Shown: positions 26,101-33,870, counted from the first letter of the stretch. The stretch: 64,000 nucleotides of DNA from Bacteroides stercorirosoris (GCF_900142015.1 NZ_FQZN01000005.1:1-64000); one strand, 5' to 3'. Program-made: numbers and translations. The notes: generated from the sequence alone by a model not told the origin.

Positions 26101-27208
26101 CCATACAAAATTCACGTACCCGTTTCCCATGCATACCATTTTTATCATTTACGGGATAATATTTTTCAAAGTAAGTATAAGAACGAGGGTAATAATTTAT
26201 CCCTCCAAAGTACGACCCAATCCAGACCCCACCTTCTTTATCTTTACACAAAGAATAAATGGCATTATCCGATAAAGAGTAAGGATCATAAGATGAACTA
26301 CATAGATGAGTGTATTTATCAGTACGAAGATTATAAATATAAATACCGGATTCAGTGCCTAACCATAATTCATTATCCGACATCAACATCAAATTCCTAC
26401 AATAAATAGCCTCTCCATTCTCATCTTCCGATAAAAGATTGCGCATCTTGCCGGAAGTCAGATTCAATTCTTTCAAACCTTCTTTAGCAGAACCTATATA
26501 CAAACAGTTATAAGGTCCTGAAACGATATCAGAGACAACGTCATTTACATACTCAGAACCATCTTCCTGACCGCAATAAGGCAAAAGAGTCTTCAAATCA
26601 TCTTTTGAATAAAACAACCCATCGCCATAGAAACCTATCCATAAGACACCACTATTATCAAACGTGAAGCTCTTTATATTTGTAGTTATATGAGGATAAT
26701 CGCTTAATGGAAAATTAGATAAAGAATGGGTGTCCAAATTATAACAAAACATACCTTGCGCCTCAACCGCTATCCAAATCTGCCCGTCAGCATCACTTGA
26801 AATCATAGATATGGCTCTATCAATCCCTATATTTGTAGAAGTTTGTTCTACAAAGTGTTCAAAGACATCTCTATCCGGATAATAAATATAAAGCCCCACA
26901 TCCGTACCAACCCAAATATTTCCTTTCTTGTCCTCATAAAGAGCTGTCACAAAATTATTACCGATACTTTTATTATTAAGTTCATCATACTTAAACTTGC
27001 GGAAAGAAAAACCATCATAGCGATTCAGACCATCTTTAGTACCGAACCACATAAAGCCTTTCCTATCTTGCAAAATAGAAGTAACAGAGTTTTGAGACAG
27101 CCCATTCTGAATATTAAGACTTCTAAAATAGTAATGCCCTTCGGCAGCTTGTAGGAAGTAAAATACACTTTCCAACAGACAGAACAAAAAAATAAATGCG
27201 TTTCTCAT
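23192..27208 (-). CDS. Hybrid two-component system regulator (HTCS) of the PUL
   Basis: A 1338-residue one-chain sensor and regulator. Order: signal peptide (about 1-22), two beta-propellers built from Reg_prop repeats (about 25-700, many WIGT.GGL motifs), Y_Y_Y domain (about 720-785), transmembrane helix (about 790-812), histidine kinase with His842 in NVAHEIRTPLT, ATPase domain with GTGIGLALSR, receiver domain with Asp1141 in VVSDVLMPVMDG, and a C-terminal AraC-type helix-turn-helix (about 1240-1338, YLRLERLKQAAQLL and GFNSPSYFAKCF). The periplasmic part should bind an oligosaccharide from the PUL glycan, and the AraC part should bind DNA. Its own promoter carries the shared direct repeat, which suggests autoregulation. 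Confidence 0.96.
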   Translation of the reverse strand: MRNAFIFLFCLLESVFYFLQAAEGHYYFRSLNIQNGLSQNSVTSILQDRKGFMWFGTKDGLNRYDGFSFRKFKYDELNNKSIGNNFVTALYEDKKGNIWVGTDVGLYIYYPDRDVFEHFVEQTSTNIGIDRAISMISSDADGQIWIAVEAQGMFCYNLDTHSLSNFPLSDYPHITTNIKSFTFDNSGVLWIGFYGDGLFYSKDDLKTLLPYCGQEDGSEYVNDVVSDIVSGPYNCLYIGSAKEGLKELNLTSGKMRNLLSEDENGEAIYCRNLMLMSDNELWLGTESGIYIYNLRTDKYTHLCSSSYDPYSLSDNAIYSLCKDKEGGVWIGSYFGGINYYPRSYTYFEKYYPVNDKNGMHGKRVREFCMDTKGILWIGTEDGGLNRFDPRTKEFHFFAPSTEFTNIHGLCLVDDKLWVGTFSKGLHIVDTHTGRVLKTYMKDSSSGSLIDNSVFSICRTAAGEIYLGTMFGLLHYNLQTDDFDQIAELNGCFVYDVKEDSYGNLWLATYANGAFCYDVNQKKWKNYLHDEGNKKSLSYNKVSSIFEDSRRQIWLTTQGGGFCRFNREDESFVGYNSRKGLPNDVVYQMVEDNSGLIWLTTNAGLVCFDPTTEHMKVFTTANGLLCDQFNYQSSYKDESGTIYLGGIEGFVSFKPTTFTENKYLSPAVITDFSLFGKEVLAGEQNSPLTKNITFTDKIVLKHNQNSFSFRVAALSYQAPRMNKIMYKLEGFDKEWLPVGESPVATYANLTYGDYTFRVRASNGNGLWNKEEAAVEVHILPPFYLTIWAYLAYALLAIGCSVYAILYFKRRNNRKHRRQMEKFEQKKEREVYNAKIDFFTNVAHEIRTPLTLIKGPLENIILKKQVDTETREDLNIMKQNTERLLNLTNQLLDFRKTETQGFRLNFAECNITELLRETYLRFTSLAKQKGLDFKLQLPEGDLLAHVNKEALTKIISNLLNNAVKYSESYVQISLEVDQRAEKNVFRIRTVNDGAIIPDAMKEKIFQPFVRFTEEGERQVATGTGIGLALSRSLAEFHQGTLQMDKGELTNSFCLTLPMIQDSAITLAHETMSVNADKVVEQQRGVLDNNKSNQATILVVEDNSDMQAFITRQLSGYYSVLTASNGEEALRTLDDNYVNLVVSDVLMPVMDGFELCKTIKSKLDYSHIPVILLTAKTNIQSKIEGLELGADAYIEKPFSVEYLYACISSLIANREKLRQTFAKSPFVAVNTMALTKADEEFIKHLNEIILANLHNPDFGMDDIADILNMSRSSFYRKIKGILDLSPNEYLRLERLKQAAQLLKEGENRINEVCYRVGFNSPSYFAKCFLKQFGVLPKDFVG

Positions 27209-27243
27209 AAAAATAATTTTTCAATAAGCAGATAAACACACCT

Positions 27244-27309
27244 CAAAAATAGACAAAATCCAAACCCAACAATGAAAAATTCATCTCAATGAATAAAAAT
27301 ATCATCTCA
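27244..27309 (-). promoter_or_regulatory. HTCS promoter with putative autoregulatory operator
   Basis: The minus-strand -7 box TATTTTTG (plus 27244-27251) has a possible -33 TTG at 27270-27272. The direct repeat ATCTCA (27283-27288) and ATCTCA (27304-27309) is spaced 21 bp and stands at the same distance from the -7 box as in the other three PUL promoters. Confidence 0.68.
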
Positions 27310-27339
27310 TTCTGTTTTAACAAGAAAATAATTATAATA

Positions 27340-27366
27340 TAGGTAGCACCTCAATAATGCTACCTA
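27340..27366 (-). terminator. Probable terminator after the GH2 gene
   Basis: A stem of about nine pairs (TAGGTAGCA with TGCTACCTA) around a short loop lies 12 bp past the GH2 stop. On the minus strand it is followed by an AT-rich, T-biased stretch. Confidence 0.55.
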
Positions 27367-27377
27367 AATCTGGAAGA

Positions 27378-29195
27378 TTATTTTTTCAATGAATTGCAAA
27401 TACGCGCATTTATCTCTTTGACACGCTTTTCATCCAGTTTTATCACCTTGCGGTCATAAGTTATCAGACCGTTCACTTCCACCTCTACGTCAGTGGTCTG
27501 TGTATAAACGGCTGCTGAAAATCCTCTGTCTATCATCTGATACAGCATATCCGCATACTTCACATATTCATCCGTAGCCTCTTTGGAAGAATTAAACTGA
27601 ACATATCCCCAGTTACGGTTCGGTTCCCAAAGATGGTCTTTCAAAACGAGGCCGATGCCACCGTACTCACCCAAGACCGTCGCACGCTGCGCATCATACA
27701 GATACATCTCCGGCGCAGGATAATTATGAAGATCAAGCATATCTCCACAAGTGTAATGATTACCGCCGCTTGCCGGATTCACAAAACGGGTAGGATCATA
27801 TTGTTTCGTCCATTCAGCTATCTCAACAGTCTTGAATTGTCCCCATGCCTCATTGAACGGCACCCAAGTGCCAATGCAGGGATAAGAATAAAGACAATCC
27901 ATAATTTCTTTCCACTCTTTCCGATAATAATTCTCGGATTCCGCAGAACGTTTCATCTCAGTACCATCAAAATATTTGCGGTTCTGCCATTGCGGGCTAC
28001 GGTCTCCACTCGGCATATCCTGCCATACAATGATTCCAAGCTGGTCGCAATACGTATACCAACGGGCAGGTTCCACCTTGATATGTTTACGAATCATGTT
28101 GAAACCAAAATCTTTCGTTTTCTGGATGTCATACAGCAATGCCTCATCCGTAGGAGCTGTATATAAGCCATCAGGCCACCATCCTTGGTCAAGAGGGCCA
28201 AACTGGAATAAAGCCTCATTGTTCAGTTCCAAACGTACAATACCATTGGCATCCCGACGGGTAGAATATTTACGCATGGCGGCATAACTATCCACTTTAT
28301 CTACCACCTTTCCATCACTCTTCAAAGTCACCTTCAACGTATAAAGAAAGGGCGAATCAGGACTCCACAACTTAACAACCTCAGGCATGGCTACTTCTAC
28401 AGCCTCTCCATTGATACTTTTACCCGTAGCCACCAGTTGCTTACCATCGTAAACATTCACCTCTACAAAATCAGACGCACAGTTTGCATTCAGTTCAGCC
28501 TTTACAGTCAGCTGGTTACGGTCAATATCGGGAGTGATACGAAGATTCTCAATATGTTTTCCGGCAACAGGTTCCAACCATACAGTTTGCCAGATTCCGG
28601 TTACAGGAGTATACCAAATGCCTGCCGGTTTGTTGACCTGTTTACCACGTGGTTGAGGTCCTTTGTCCGTAGGATCCCAGACTTTCACTACCAGGCTATT
28701 ATTTCCTTTAGCGGTCAAAGCAGGGGTTATATCGAAAGAGAACGGGGTAAATCCTCCAGTATGGCTTCCAACCTTCACATCATTCACCCATACATCTGTT
28801 TTCCAATCGACAGCACCAAAATGCAACAAAATCCGCTTGCCTTTCCAACTTGATGGTATTTCAAAACTCCGTTGATAAATCACTTCCTGATTCTCTGTCA
28901 CTCTCTTTGCTACTCCGGACAAGGAGGATTCCACTGCAAACGGAACAAGAATTTTACCCTCAAAATCAGTTGGAATGCTTCCACCTTTATCAATAATGGC
29001 ATAATCCCACAAACCATTCAGGTTCTTCCAATCATTACGTTGCATGATGGGTCTTGGGTATTCCGGTAATACTTCGGATGGATTAATCTGTTCGGCCCAA
29101 TTTGTCTTTATCCTATCACCGGCAGGTTTCCATTGAGCCAGACTCTCTAAAACAAAAAACGTTACTAATAATAATGAGATGAATAATCTTTTCAT
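27378..29195 (-). CDS. GH2 glycoside hydrolase (beta-galactosidase/beta-glucuronidase type)
   Basis: A 605-residue exported GH2 enzyme. Order: signal peptide (MKRLFISLLLVTFFVLESLAQ), sugar-binding jelly-roll (about 45-200, with VDWKTDVWVNDVKVG), immunoglobulin-like domain (about 215-310), and TIM barrel with acid/base Glu449 in FNEAWGQ and nucleophile Glu510 in GEYGG. RKHIKVEPARWYTYCD and GIIVWQDMPSG are typical of the family. It is shorter than classic LacZ and lacks the extra C-terminal domains. It has its own promoter and terminator but shares the PUL operator geometry. The actual sugar (galactose, glucuronate, arabinopyranose or other) cannot be told from sequence. Confidence 0.92.
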   Translation of the reverse strand: MKRLFISLLLVTFFVLESLAQWKPAGDRIKTNWAEQINPSEVLPEYPRPIMQRNDWKNLNGLWDYAIIDKGGSIPTDFEGKILVPFAVESSLSGVAKRVTENQEVIYQRSFEIPSSWKGKRILLHFGAVDWKTDVWVNDVKVGSHTGGFTPFSFDITPALTAKGNNSLVVKVWDPTDKGPQPRGKQVNKPAGIWYTPVTGIWQTVWLEPVAGKHIENLRITPDIDRNQLTVKAELNANCASDFVEVNVYDGKQLVATGKSINGEAVEVAMPEVVKLWSPDSPFLYTLKVTLKSDGKVVDKVDSYAAMRKYSTRRDANGIVRLELNNEALFQFGPLDQGWWPDGLYTAPTDEALLYDIQKTKDFGFNMIRKHIKVEPARWYTYCDQLGIIVWQDMPSGDRSPQWQNRKYFDGTEMKRSAESENYYRKEWKEIMDCLYSYPCIGTWVPFNEAWGQFKTVEIAEWTKQYDPTRFVNPASGGNHYTCGDMLDLHNYPAPEMYLYDAQRATVLGEYGGIGLVLKDHLWEPNRNWGYVQFNSSKEATDEYVKYADMLYQMIDRGFSAAVYTQTTDVEVEVNGLITYDRKVIKLDEKRVKEINARICNSLKK

Positions 29196-29223
29196 GGTAT
29201 CTAACTATTTAAATGTTCGAAAG

Positions 29224-29289
29224 CAAAGCTAACCATAAATTCATTTTTCAAATAACGTAATTGACTCAATAAATGCAATTATCTTTTCA
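29224..29289 (-). promoter_or_regulatory. GH2 promoter with weaker HTCS-like operator
   Basis: The minus-strand -7 box TAGCTTTG (plus 29224-29231) has a TTTG 17 bp upstream (plus 29249-29252). GACTCA at 29263-29268 sits exactly where the near half-site lies in the other three PUL promoters, followed by AATAAAT as in them. The far half-site position (29284-29289) reads TTTTCA, a poor match. Confidence 0.55.
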
Positions 29290-29457
29290 TTTTAACGTGT
29301 TAATCAGAAAGAGGGGGAACTTTTTCATCGCAAATACACGGGATAGCCGCATTTTCCTCCACATTCCGCAAGGAGAATAAGTTCAATGTAGGGATTGATT
29401 GCGTCAATCTCCTATATTTTTTAAGTCTACTACCTATGTTTCTTATATTCGGAAAGC

Positions 29458-29528
29458 ACAGGGCAGACGCATTTTAATGCGCCTACCCTGTGAGTGCAAA
29501 GATAAAGGAAAGCCTATGTAAAGGCAAA
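29458..29528 (-). promoter_or_regulatory. Strong promoter-like element with hairpin at the predicted RNA 5' end
   Basis: On the minus strand a TTTG (plus 29525-29528) lies 20 bp before TATCTTTG (plus 29497-29504), a near-ideal Bacteroides promoter. Just downstream is an imperfect inverted repeat (29458-29493, arms CACAGGG...CGCATT and complement), so a leftward RNA would begin with a hairpin. It could be a 290-base leader of GH2 or a small RNA. No open reading frame of note follows before 29195. Confidence 0.5.
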
Positions 29529-29552
29529 GAAAGTGCGATGTGTAGGTACACA

Positions 29553-29587
29553 AACGGTGACCATCTTCATATCCGATGGCCACCGTT
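29553..29587. other. 13-bp-arm hairpin between GH2 and the DUF3244 gene
   Basis: Arms 29553-29565 and 29575-29587 (AACGGTGACCATC and its near-complement, one mismatch) enclose a 9-base loop. It lies about 95 bp beyond the DUF3244 stop on the minus strand. It may end that transcript, though only a weak T tract follows. Confidence 0.5.
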
Positions 29588-29682
29588 GCGAAAGATTGCA
29601 CAATTTAATTGTCTAAAGGAAAATTGCACATGAAAAAGAGGAAAGATGCTCTCTATAAAGAACAGATAGAAAGAACATTTGC

Positions 29683-30051
29683 TTATACGATTTCTACCGT
29701 ATAAGATTCTCCCGGATTAGTTAAGTTTATTGTAAGAGTGGTACCGGTAAAAATGCCGGAATAGACGATTTCACCGGATTCGGTGTCTTTAACTATTAAA
29801 TATTCATCTTCAACAGGTACCCGAAAACAAATGAAAAGTTGATTGTCCTCAATATAACCGGGGACTACGGGCAATATAGAGCGAGTGTTTGTTTCTCCCT
29901 TCAATAAATGAATATTGGCTGGCTTCCTGATTTTTTTCTTCTCAGTGGGAATAGATAAGATTTCAGTAACTATGGCTGATGCGTTTAAAGACAGTATAGT
30001 CGGTTGCAGTAAGAACAGACTTCCTAACAAAACAAATGATAATGCTTTCAT
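29683..30051 (-). CDS. DUF3244-like small secreted protein
   Basis: A 122-residue protein with an N-terminal signal peptide (MKALSFVLLGSLFLLQ) and a short beta-rich C-terminal domain (IEDNQLFICFRVPVEDEY, VKDTESGEIVYSGIF, NPGESYTVEIV). This pattern matches DUF3244, a small immunoglobulin-like domain seen in many Bacteroides species, often next to a TPR regulator as here. The function is unknown; it may be a periplasmic partner of the TPR protein. A promoter box lies 35 bp upstream. Confidence 0.8.
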   Translation of the reverse strand: MKALSFVLLGSLFLLQPTILSLNASAIVTEILSIPTEKKKIRKPANIHLLKGETNTRSILPVVPGYIEDNQLFICFRVPVEDEYLIVKDTESGEIVYSGIFTGTTLTINLTNPGESYTVEIV

Positions 30052-30085
30052 GTATCTCGCGCATTTTAAAGGATTAATAATACGC

Positions 30086-30093
30086 CAAAGTTA
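30086..30093 (-). promoter_or_regulatory. -7 box of the DUF3244 gene
   Basis: TAACTTTG on the minus strand, 35 bp before the start codon, fits TAnnTTTG. No convincing -33 element is visible. The rest of 30052-30199 shows only a short stem (TTTACA and TGTAAA, 30137-30154). Confidence 0.5.
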
Positions 30094-30199
30094 GCCACAT
30101 AATAGCAAGGAGAAGAATAAAAGCGATAACATTCGCTATTTACAAAAGACTGTAAATCAATATATTAAAATACACAACAATAACATTTTCATCTATAAA

Positions 30200-31852
30200 T
30201 CACTGGGCCTCAGACTTTTGTTTTATTCGATGCCTTCTTTGGGCGACAATTTGCTTATTTACATTGCCAAAGCAAAAAGCGATGGTGAAATCATCCCAGC
30301 CACAAAGCGAAAGACACAGGAATATATAGTCGTTCTCGGTATATTTCGGATAGGTTTCACGCAAGTAAGCTATATAATCTTTATATATGTCCATAATGGT
30401 CAACCGAAGTTGTCTTTGTTCGTCTTCCAGCAAAATACGCAAATCCTGCTTCTTCTTCGTTTTTTCCTGGCGGCTCAGTTGCTCTACTTTCCTGTAAATA
30501 GGCGTTTTTTTGAAGATCATATTGCATAATTCCGCCTTTTCATCGGCCAATTTCCTTATTTCACGTTCTTTTTCCGATATCTTTGCTTTGTCTTGTTCCT
30601 GCTTCATACGTAATGAAGCTATATAATATTGAAGTCCTGCAATATCAGCTTTTAATGAAGCTACATCACGCTCATACTCTAATTGCAGGATTTTCTTACG
30701 GCGCCTTACCCGCTGAACATACCAAACGGCGAAGACAATCACGAGCAAACAGAAAATAATAAGAAAAAGATGTCTTCTTTCCATCTCTACTTTGTCCTTA
30801 TAGAGCTTCATTTCCGCCTCATGCTCATAGATTTTCCGTTCTGTTTCAGAACTTTGTTTATGGAAATAGATAGAATCCATCGCAACCGAGTAATCTTCCA
30901 AGTATTCCAGTGCTTGCCGAAGTTCTCCTTCCATATCCATCACATCTTTCAAGCCATACAGGGCCAAAGCTCTTGTTTCAATCAGTGTATCACGCAAAGC
31001 CTGCCTGAAATAGTACTCCGCAGAATCGGGATGTTCTTGATTCAGGTATGCATACCCTATCATAATAGCGGATTTTGAGGCCAAACTTTTACTGAAAGCT
31101 AAAGACTGTTTTCCATAAAAGAGTATGGAATCCATATCTTCGTAGGAACAGCTCAGATTATGATAGATTGTCGCAATAATTGCGGAATCATTCTGTTCGA
31201 GAGCAAATTCCAGTCCCTTTTTCATGTGTTCGCGGGCAAGCGGAGCATTACCCTGCAACAAGTAATTCCAACCTGCATCATTAGCCACAGAAGCCAATCC
31301 CGCCTTGTATGCACACCGGGCAAAGCAATCCTCAGCTTTTTGAAACATTTCGGTCGACTTTGCAGTCAGCACCTGATCGGAGTACAGATTGCCCAAATCC
31401 TCATAAATCATCCCTTTTATCCGCAACTCTTCTTTGTCTGTTTCTCCAAGTTCCTTCAACGCCGCAAAGTAATTCTCCATAGCCTCTTTATGCATATTCA
31501 TCCGGGATTGCAGACGCCCTTTATACATCAGAGCTTTCGCACGCTTCAGACCTCCGTTATAGTAACGGATAGCCTCGTTCAGCAATGAGTCACAGGGTAA
31601 AAGAGAAAGATACTTTTTATCTGTCGCCTCGGCTAAAAGCAATCCGTAATGCATCTGTTCTGACTTAGAAAGAGTTTCGGAAGAGACGGATCGGAGAATC
31701 CGGTAGCTGCTGTCGGGAGAAGAAGCCATTAAAGCTTCCGCACGAAGCAGTTGACCGTCTTCTACTTTTTTCTCATTGCAGGAGACAAAAATCAGAATGC
31801 CCCAAAAGCCATATAGTAGATTATTCAGCCGGTTAAACATAAAATAATTCAT
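30200..31852 (-). CDS. Membrane TPR regulator with LuxR-like C-terminal domain
   Basis: A 550-residue protein. The N-terminus is a short hydrophobic segment ending ILIFVSC, which looks like a lipobox (an alternative start is the ATG at 31840). Residues about 30-330 are TPR-like helical repeats (LKRAKALMYKGRLQSRM, MIYEDLGNLYSDQ). A transmembrane helix is at about 357-377 (HLFLIIFCLLVIVFAVWYV), followed by a basic patch and a coiled coil (about 385-450). The end (YPKYTENDYIFLCLSLCGW to RRHRIKQKS) resembles a LuxR-type helix-turn-helix found in Bacteroides TPR regulators. It is probably a membrane-bound transcription regulator sensing a periplasmic signal, possibly the adjacent DUF3244 protein. 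The ligand is unknown. Confidence 0.8.
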   Translation of the reverse strand: MNYFMFNRLNNLLYGFWGILIFVSCNEKKVEDGQLLRAEALMASSPDSSYRILRSVSSETLSKSEQMHYGLLLAEATDKKYLSLLPCDSLLNEAIRYYNGGLKRAKALMYKGRLQSRMNMHKEAMENYFAALKELGETDKEELRIKGMIYEDLGNLYSDQVLTAKSTEMFQKAEDCFARCAYKAGLASVANDAGWNYLLQGNAPLAREHMKKGLEFALEQNDSAIIATIYHNLSCSYEDMDSILFYGKQSLAFSKSLASKSAIMIGYAYLNQEHPDSAEYYFRQALRDTLIETRALALYGLKDVMDMEGELRQALEYLEDYSVAMDSIYFHKQSSETERKIYEHEAEMKLYKDKVEMERRHLFLIIFCLLVIVFAVWYVQRVRRRKKILQLEYERDVASLKADIAGLQYYIASLRMKQEQDKAKISEKEREIRKLADEKAELCNMIFKKTPIYRKVEQLSRQEKTKKKQDLRILLEDEQRQLRLTIMDIYKDYIAYLRETYPKYTENDYIFLCLSLCGWDDFTIAFCFGNVNKQIVAQRRHRIKQKSEAQ

Positions 31853-31941
31853 AATTAAGCGACAAAGGAAACAAAAAGGAAAAGATATAGCAACAAATAA
31901 GTTCAGAAAGTTCAGACTTATCTATGATGAAACACATTGAA

Positions 31942-32715
31942 TCAGACTACTTCGGCTTCATCTGTTTGCTCCGTCACTTGCAGAAGCACAACACTTATGT
32001 TATCTCTGCCACCTGCCGCTTTTGCCGCTTCTATCAGATGGACGGCGGTAGGGGTATATTGAAGGAGCTCTTCTATCTGATCATCTGTAAGCATATCGCT
32101 TAACCCGTCAGAACAAAGCAGGAAGAGATCTTCGTCCAATAATTGTCCCGTCAGCTCGATGAAATCGGCAAAAGCGGACGTTCCGGCACCCAAAGAGTTA
32201 TATATCATATTGGAGGGAGCAGACTCATCTCCTGTCAGTTCGCGCATGGAATGGTCTGCAGACAGTTGTTTTAAGATGCCGCTGCGATAACGATACAGGC
32301 GGCTGTCCCCGATATTCATCATATAAACCCTGCCTTCATAGCTGAACATACCGATAAAAGTAGTCCCCATACCCTCGTATTGCGGCAATTCAAGACCTTT
32401 GTTGACTATCAAGGCATGGGTTTCATCTACCCAGTTTTTTATTTCACGAGAAAGCGTTTCATGAGAAAGCCCGGAAGGGAGGTCGGTAATAAACCGATCG
32501 AAGGCCTGGGTAGCCAGTTCACTGGCAAATTCCCCCCCCTCATGTCCGCCCATACCATCCGCCACAAAAGTGGTGAAACGGGCCTGGGGAGCAAGTTCAA
32601 ACTTCTGTTCGTACCTTTCGTCACGATAAAGCCCGCCGTTGAAGAGTATCATGTCTTCGTTGTTGGTACGCAGGCAACCCATGTCACAGGCAAGCTGGCA
32701 TTTCAATAATAACAT
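31942..32715 (-). CDS. PP2C-family protein phosphatase
   Basis: A 257-residue soluble PPM/PP2C Ser/Thr phosphatase. All metal-site motifs are present: DMGCLRTNNED near the N-terminus, FVADGMGGHEGGE, GDSRLYRYRSG, LLCSDGLSDML and GGRDNISVVLL. There is no transmembrane segment. It is encoded on the same strand as the FHA, ATPase and kinase genes upstream but is separated from them by 400 bp holding a REP-like palindrome, so co-transcription is uncertain. By context it should reverse phosphorylation by the kinase at 37219-40626. That pairing is inference from the standard kinase/phosphatase/FHA grouping. Confidence 0.93.
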   Translation of the reverse strand: MLLLKCQLACDMGCLRTNNEDMILFNGGLYRDERYEQKFELAPQARFTTFVADGMGGHEGGEFASELATQAFDRFITDLPSGLSHETLSREIKNWVDETHALIVNKGLELPQYEGMGTTFIGMFSYEGRVYMMNIGDSRLYRYRSGILKQLSADHSMRELTGDESAPSNMIYNSLGAGTSAFADFIELTGQLLDEDLFLLCSDGLSDMLTDDQIEELLQYTPTAVHLIEAAKAAGGRDNISVVLLQVTEQTDEAEVV

Positions 32716-32810
32716 AAGGCTATTAGTTGTTAAATTTATTACTATCTTATGCGAATCAGTAGTTGAATTGGTGCATTATTATTAGGTTATGAATGAAACA
32801 GATGATTATT

Positions 32811-33013
32811 GCGCAGCTCAAGGCTGAAAGCCTTTCATCTTACAGCCCAGGGCGTTGCTCTGGGCTGTAAGTAATGTTTATCCCCGCGCCCTGTAAGGGC
32901 ATAACAGCACACATCAGCTTTTGCCCTTACAGGGCGTAAGATTGTGGGGAACGATTCATTCCCAGGGCGTTGCCCTGGGCTGTAAGATGAAAGCCTTTCA
33001 GGCTTAGGCTGCG
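32811..33013. repeat. REP-like nested extragenic palindrome
   Basis: Outer arms of about 53 bp (32811-32863 and 32961-33013) are inverted copies with few mismatches. Each arm contains a smaller palindrome around CCCAGGGC...GCCCTGGG. Inside lies a second perfect 15-bp inverted pair (32887-32901 and 32921-32935 region, CGCCCTGTAAGGGCA). The sequence style matches extragenic palindromes common in Bacteroides. No transposase gene is nearby. The flanks 32716-32810 and 33014-33117 show no gene. Confidence 0.8.
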
Positions 33014-33117
33014 TTAAATTATCATTTGATTCCCTTTTTATCAGTTATGAACAATAAATTCAACTACTAATTCGCATTATTTACTATTAAAGCATTCTTA
33101 TTTCATCCTATATTGCG

Positions 33118-33792
33118 TTATTCGACTTTGAAATCAAGATTTGCGATACGAACGATATCACCGACACCGAACGTAGCCGGAATATTAGGTGAAAGGCGAT
33201 TCCCATTGATAAATGTCCCGTTGGTAGAATTCAAATCAGTGATTTCCCATTGGTTAGAGACATTCTTTTGCAACCGGGCATGAGTTCCCGACACATAGCC
33301 CTGAGAAGCAAAAGCTGATACGTAATCACCATGACGACGCCCGATAACTGCACCGTCACCTAACCCTAAACGTATCCCCGCAGCCGAACAAACCAGACGA
33401 ACCGGCAACGGAGCCACAGGCGCTCCCGGACGCATGGTCTTTTCAGGTTCGGGAACCGGAGGTGTACTTGTAGATTTGGGGGTCGGAGGGGTCTTTTCCG
33501 CTTCAGGCATCGAAGATGCCACAATCTGTCTCAGAGGGTTCTGCACAGCAGGGTTGTATGACTCAGCAGGCTCAGGAGATGAAGGTTTTGCCGAAGAAAC
33601 CGGGTGCACCGCGCCCTCTCCTGCCGCCTCTTTTGCAGAGACCAGCGGCTGGCCACATTGCGTGCACCTCTTTCCTTTACCAAACACATGACATTTTGGG
33701 CATATATACAGTTCAACGCCGCATTGGTCGCAATAGTAACTATCGCTTTCTATCTCTATCCTGCACTTGGGACAGTTGACTAATGTACTCAT
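33118..33792 (-). CDS. Zinc-ribbon and FHA-domain protein
   Basis: A 224-residue soluble adaptor. Two zinc ribbons come first (Cys7/10/21/24 and Cys31/34/43/46), then a proline-rich linker (about 55-130), then an FHA domain with IGRRHGD (150-156), SGTHARL (168-173) and LNSTNGTFING (187-197). The phosphothreonine-binding residues Arg152, Ser168 and Asn191 are all present. The linker contains EKTMRPG (Thr119), matching the repeated KTLRPG motif of the kinase two genes upstream. It probably reads phosphothreonine on the kinase and bridges it to the ATPase. The partner choice is inference. Confidence 0.92.
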   Translation of the reverse strand: MSTLVNCPKCRIEIESDSYYCDQCGVELYICPKCHVFGKGKRCTQCGQPLVSAKEAAGEGAVHPVSSAKPSSPEPAESYNPAVQNPLRQIVASSMPEAEKTPPTPKSTSTPPVPEPEKTMRPGAPVAPLPVRLVCSAAGIRLGLGDGAVIGRRHGDYVSAFASQGYVSGTHARLQKNVSNQWEITDLNSTNGTFINGNRLSPNIPATFGVGDIVRIANLDFKVE

Positions 33793-33799
33793 TTCTTTA

Positions 33800-33834
33800 A
33801 TGATTAATATTAATGATTAACGGTCAATGATTAA
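33800..33834. repeat. Three direct copies of ATGATTAA
   Basis: ATGATTAA occurs at 33800, 33813 and 33827, in the 78-bp gap upstream of the FHA gene. It could be an operator or chance AT-rich repetition. Confidence 0.4.
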
Positions 33835-33870
33835 CACCCCCACCACCGTTTCCCTCTTAATTATCAATTG

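Noticed and set aside
28636-28660. CACGTG palindrome inside the GH2 gene as a second parS
   Set aside because: The flanking bases do not fit the ParB consensus.
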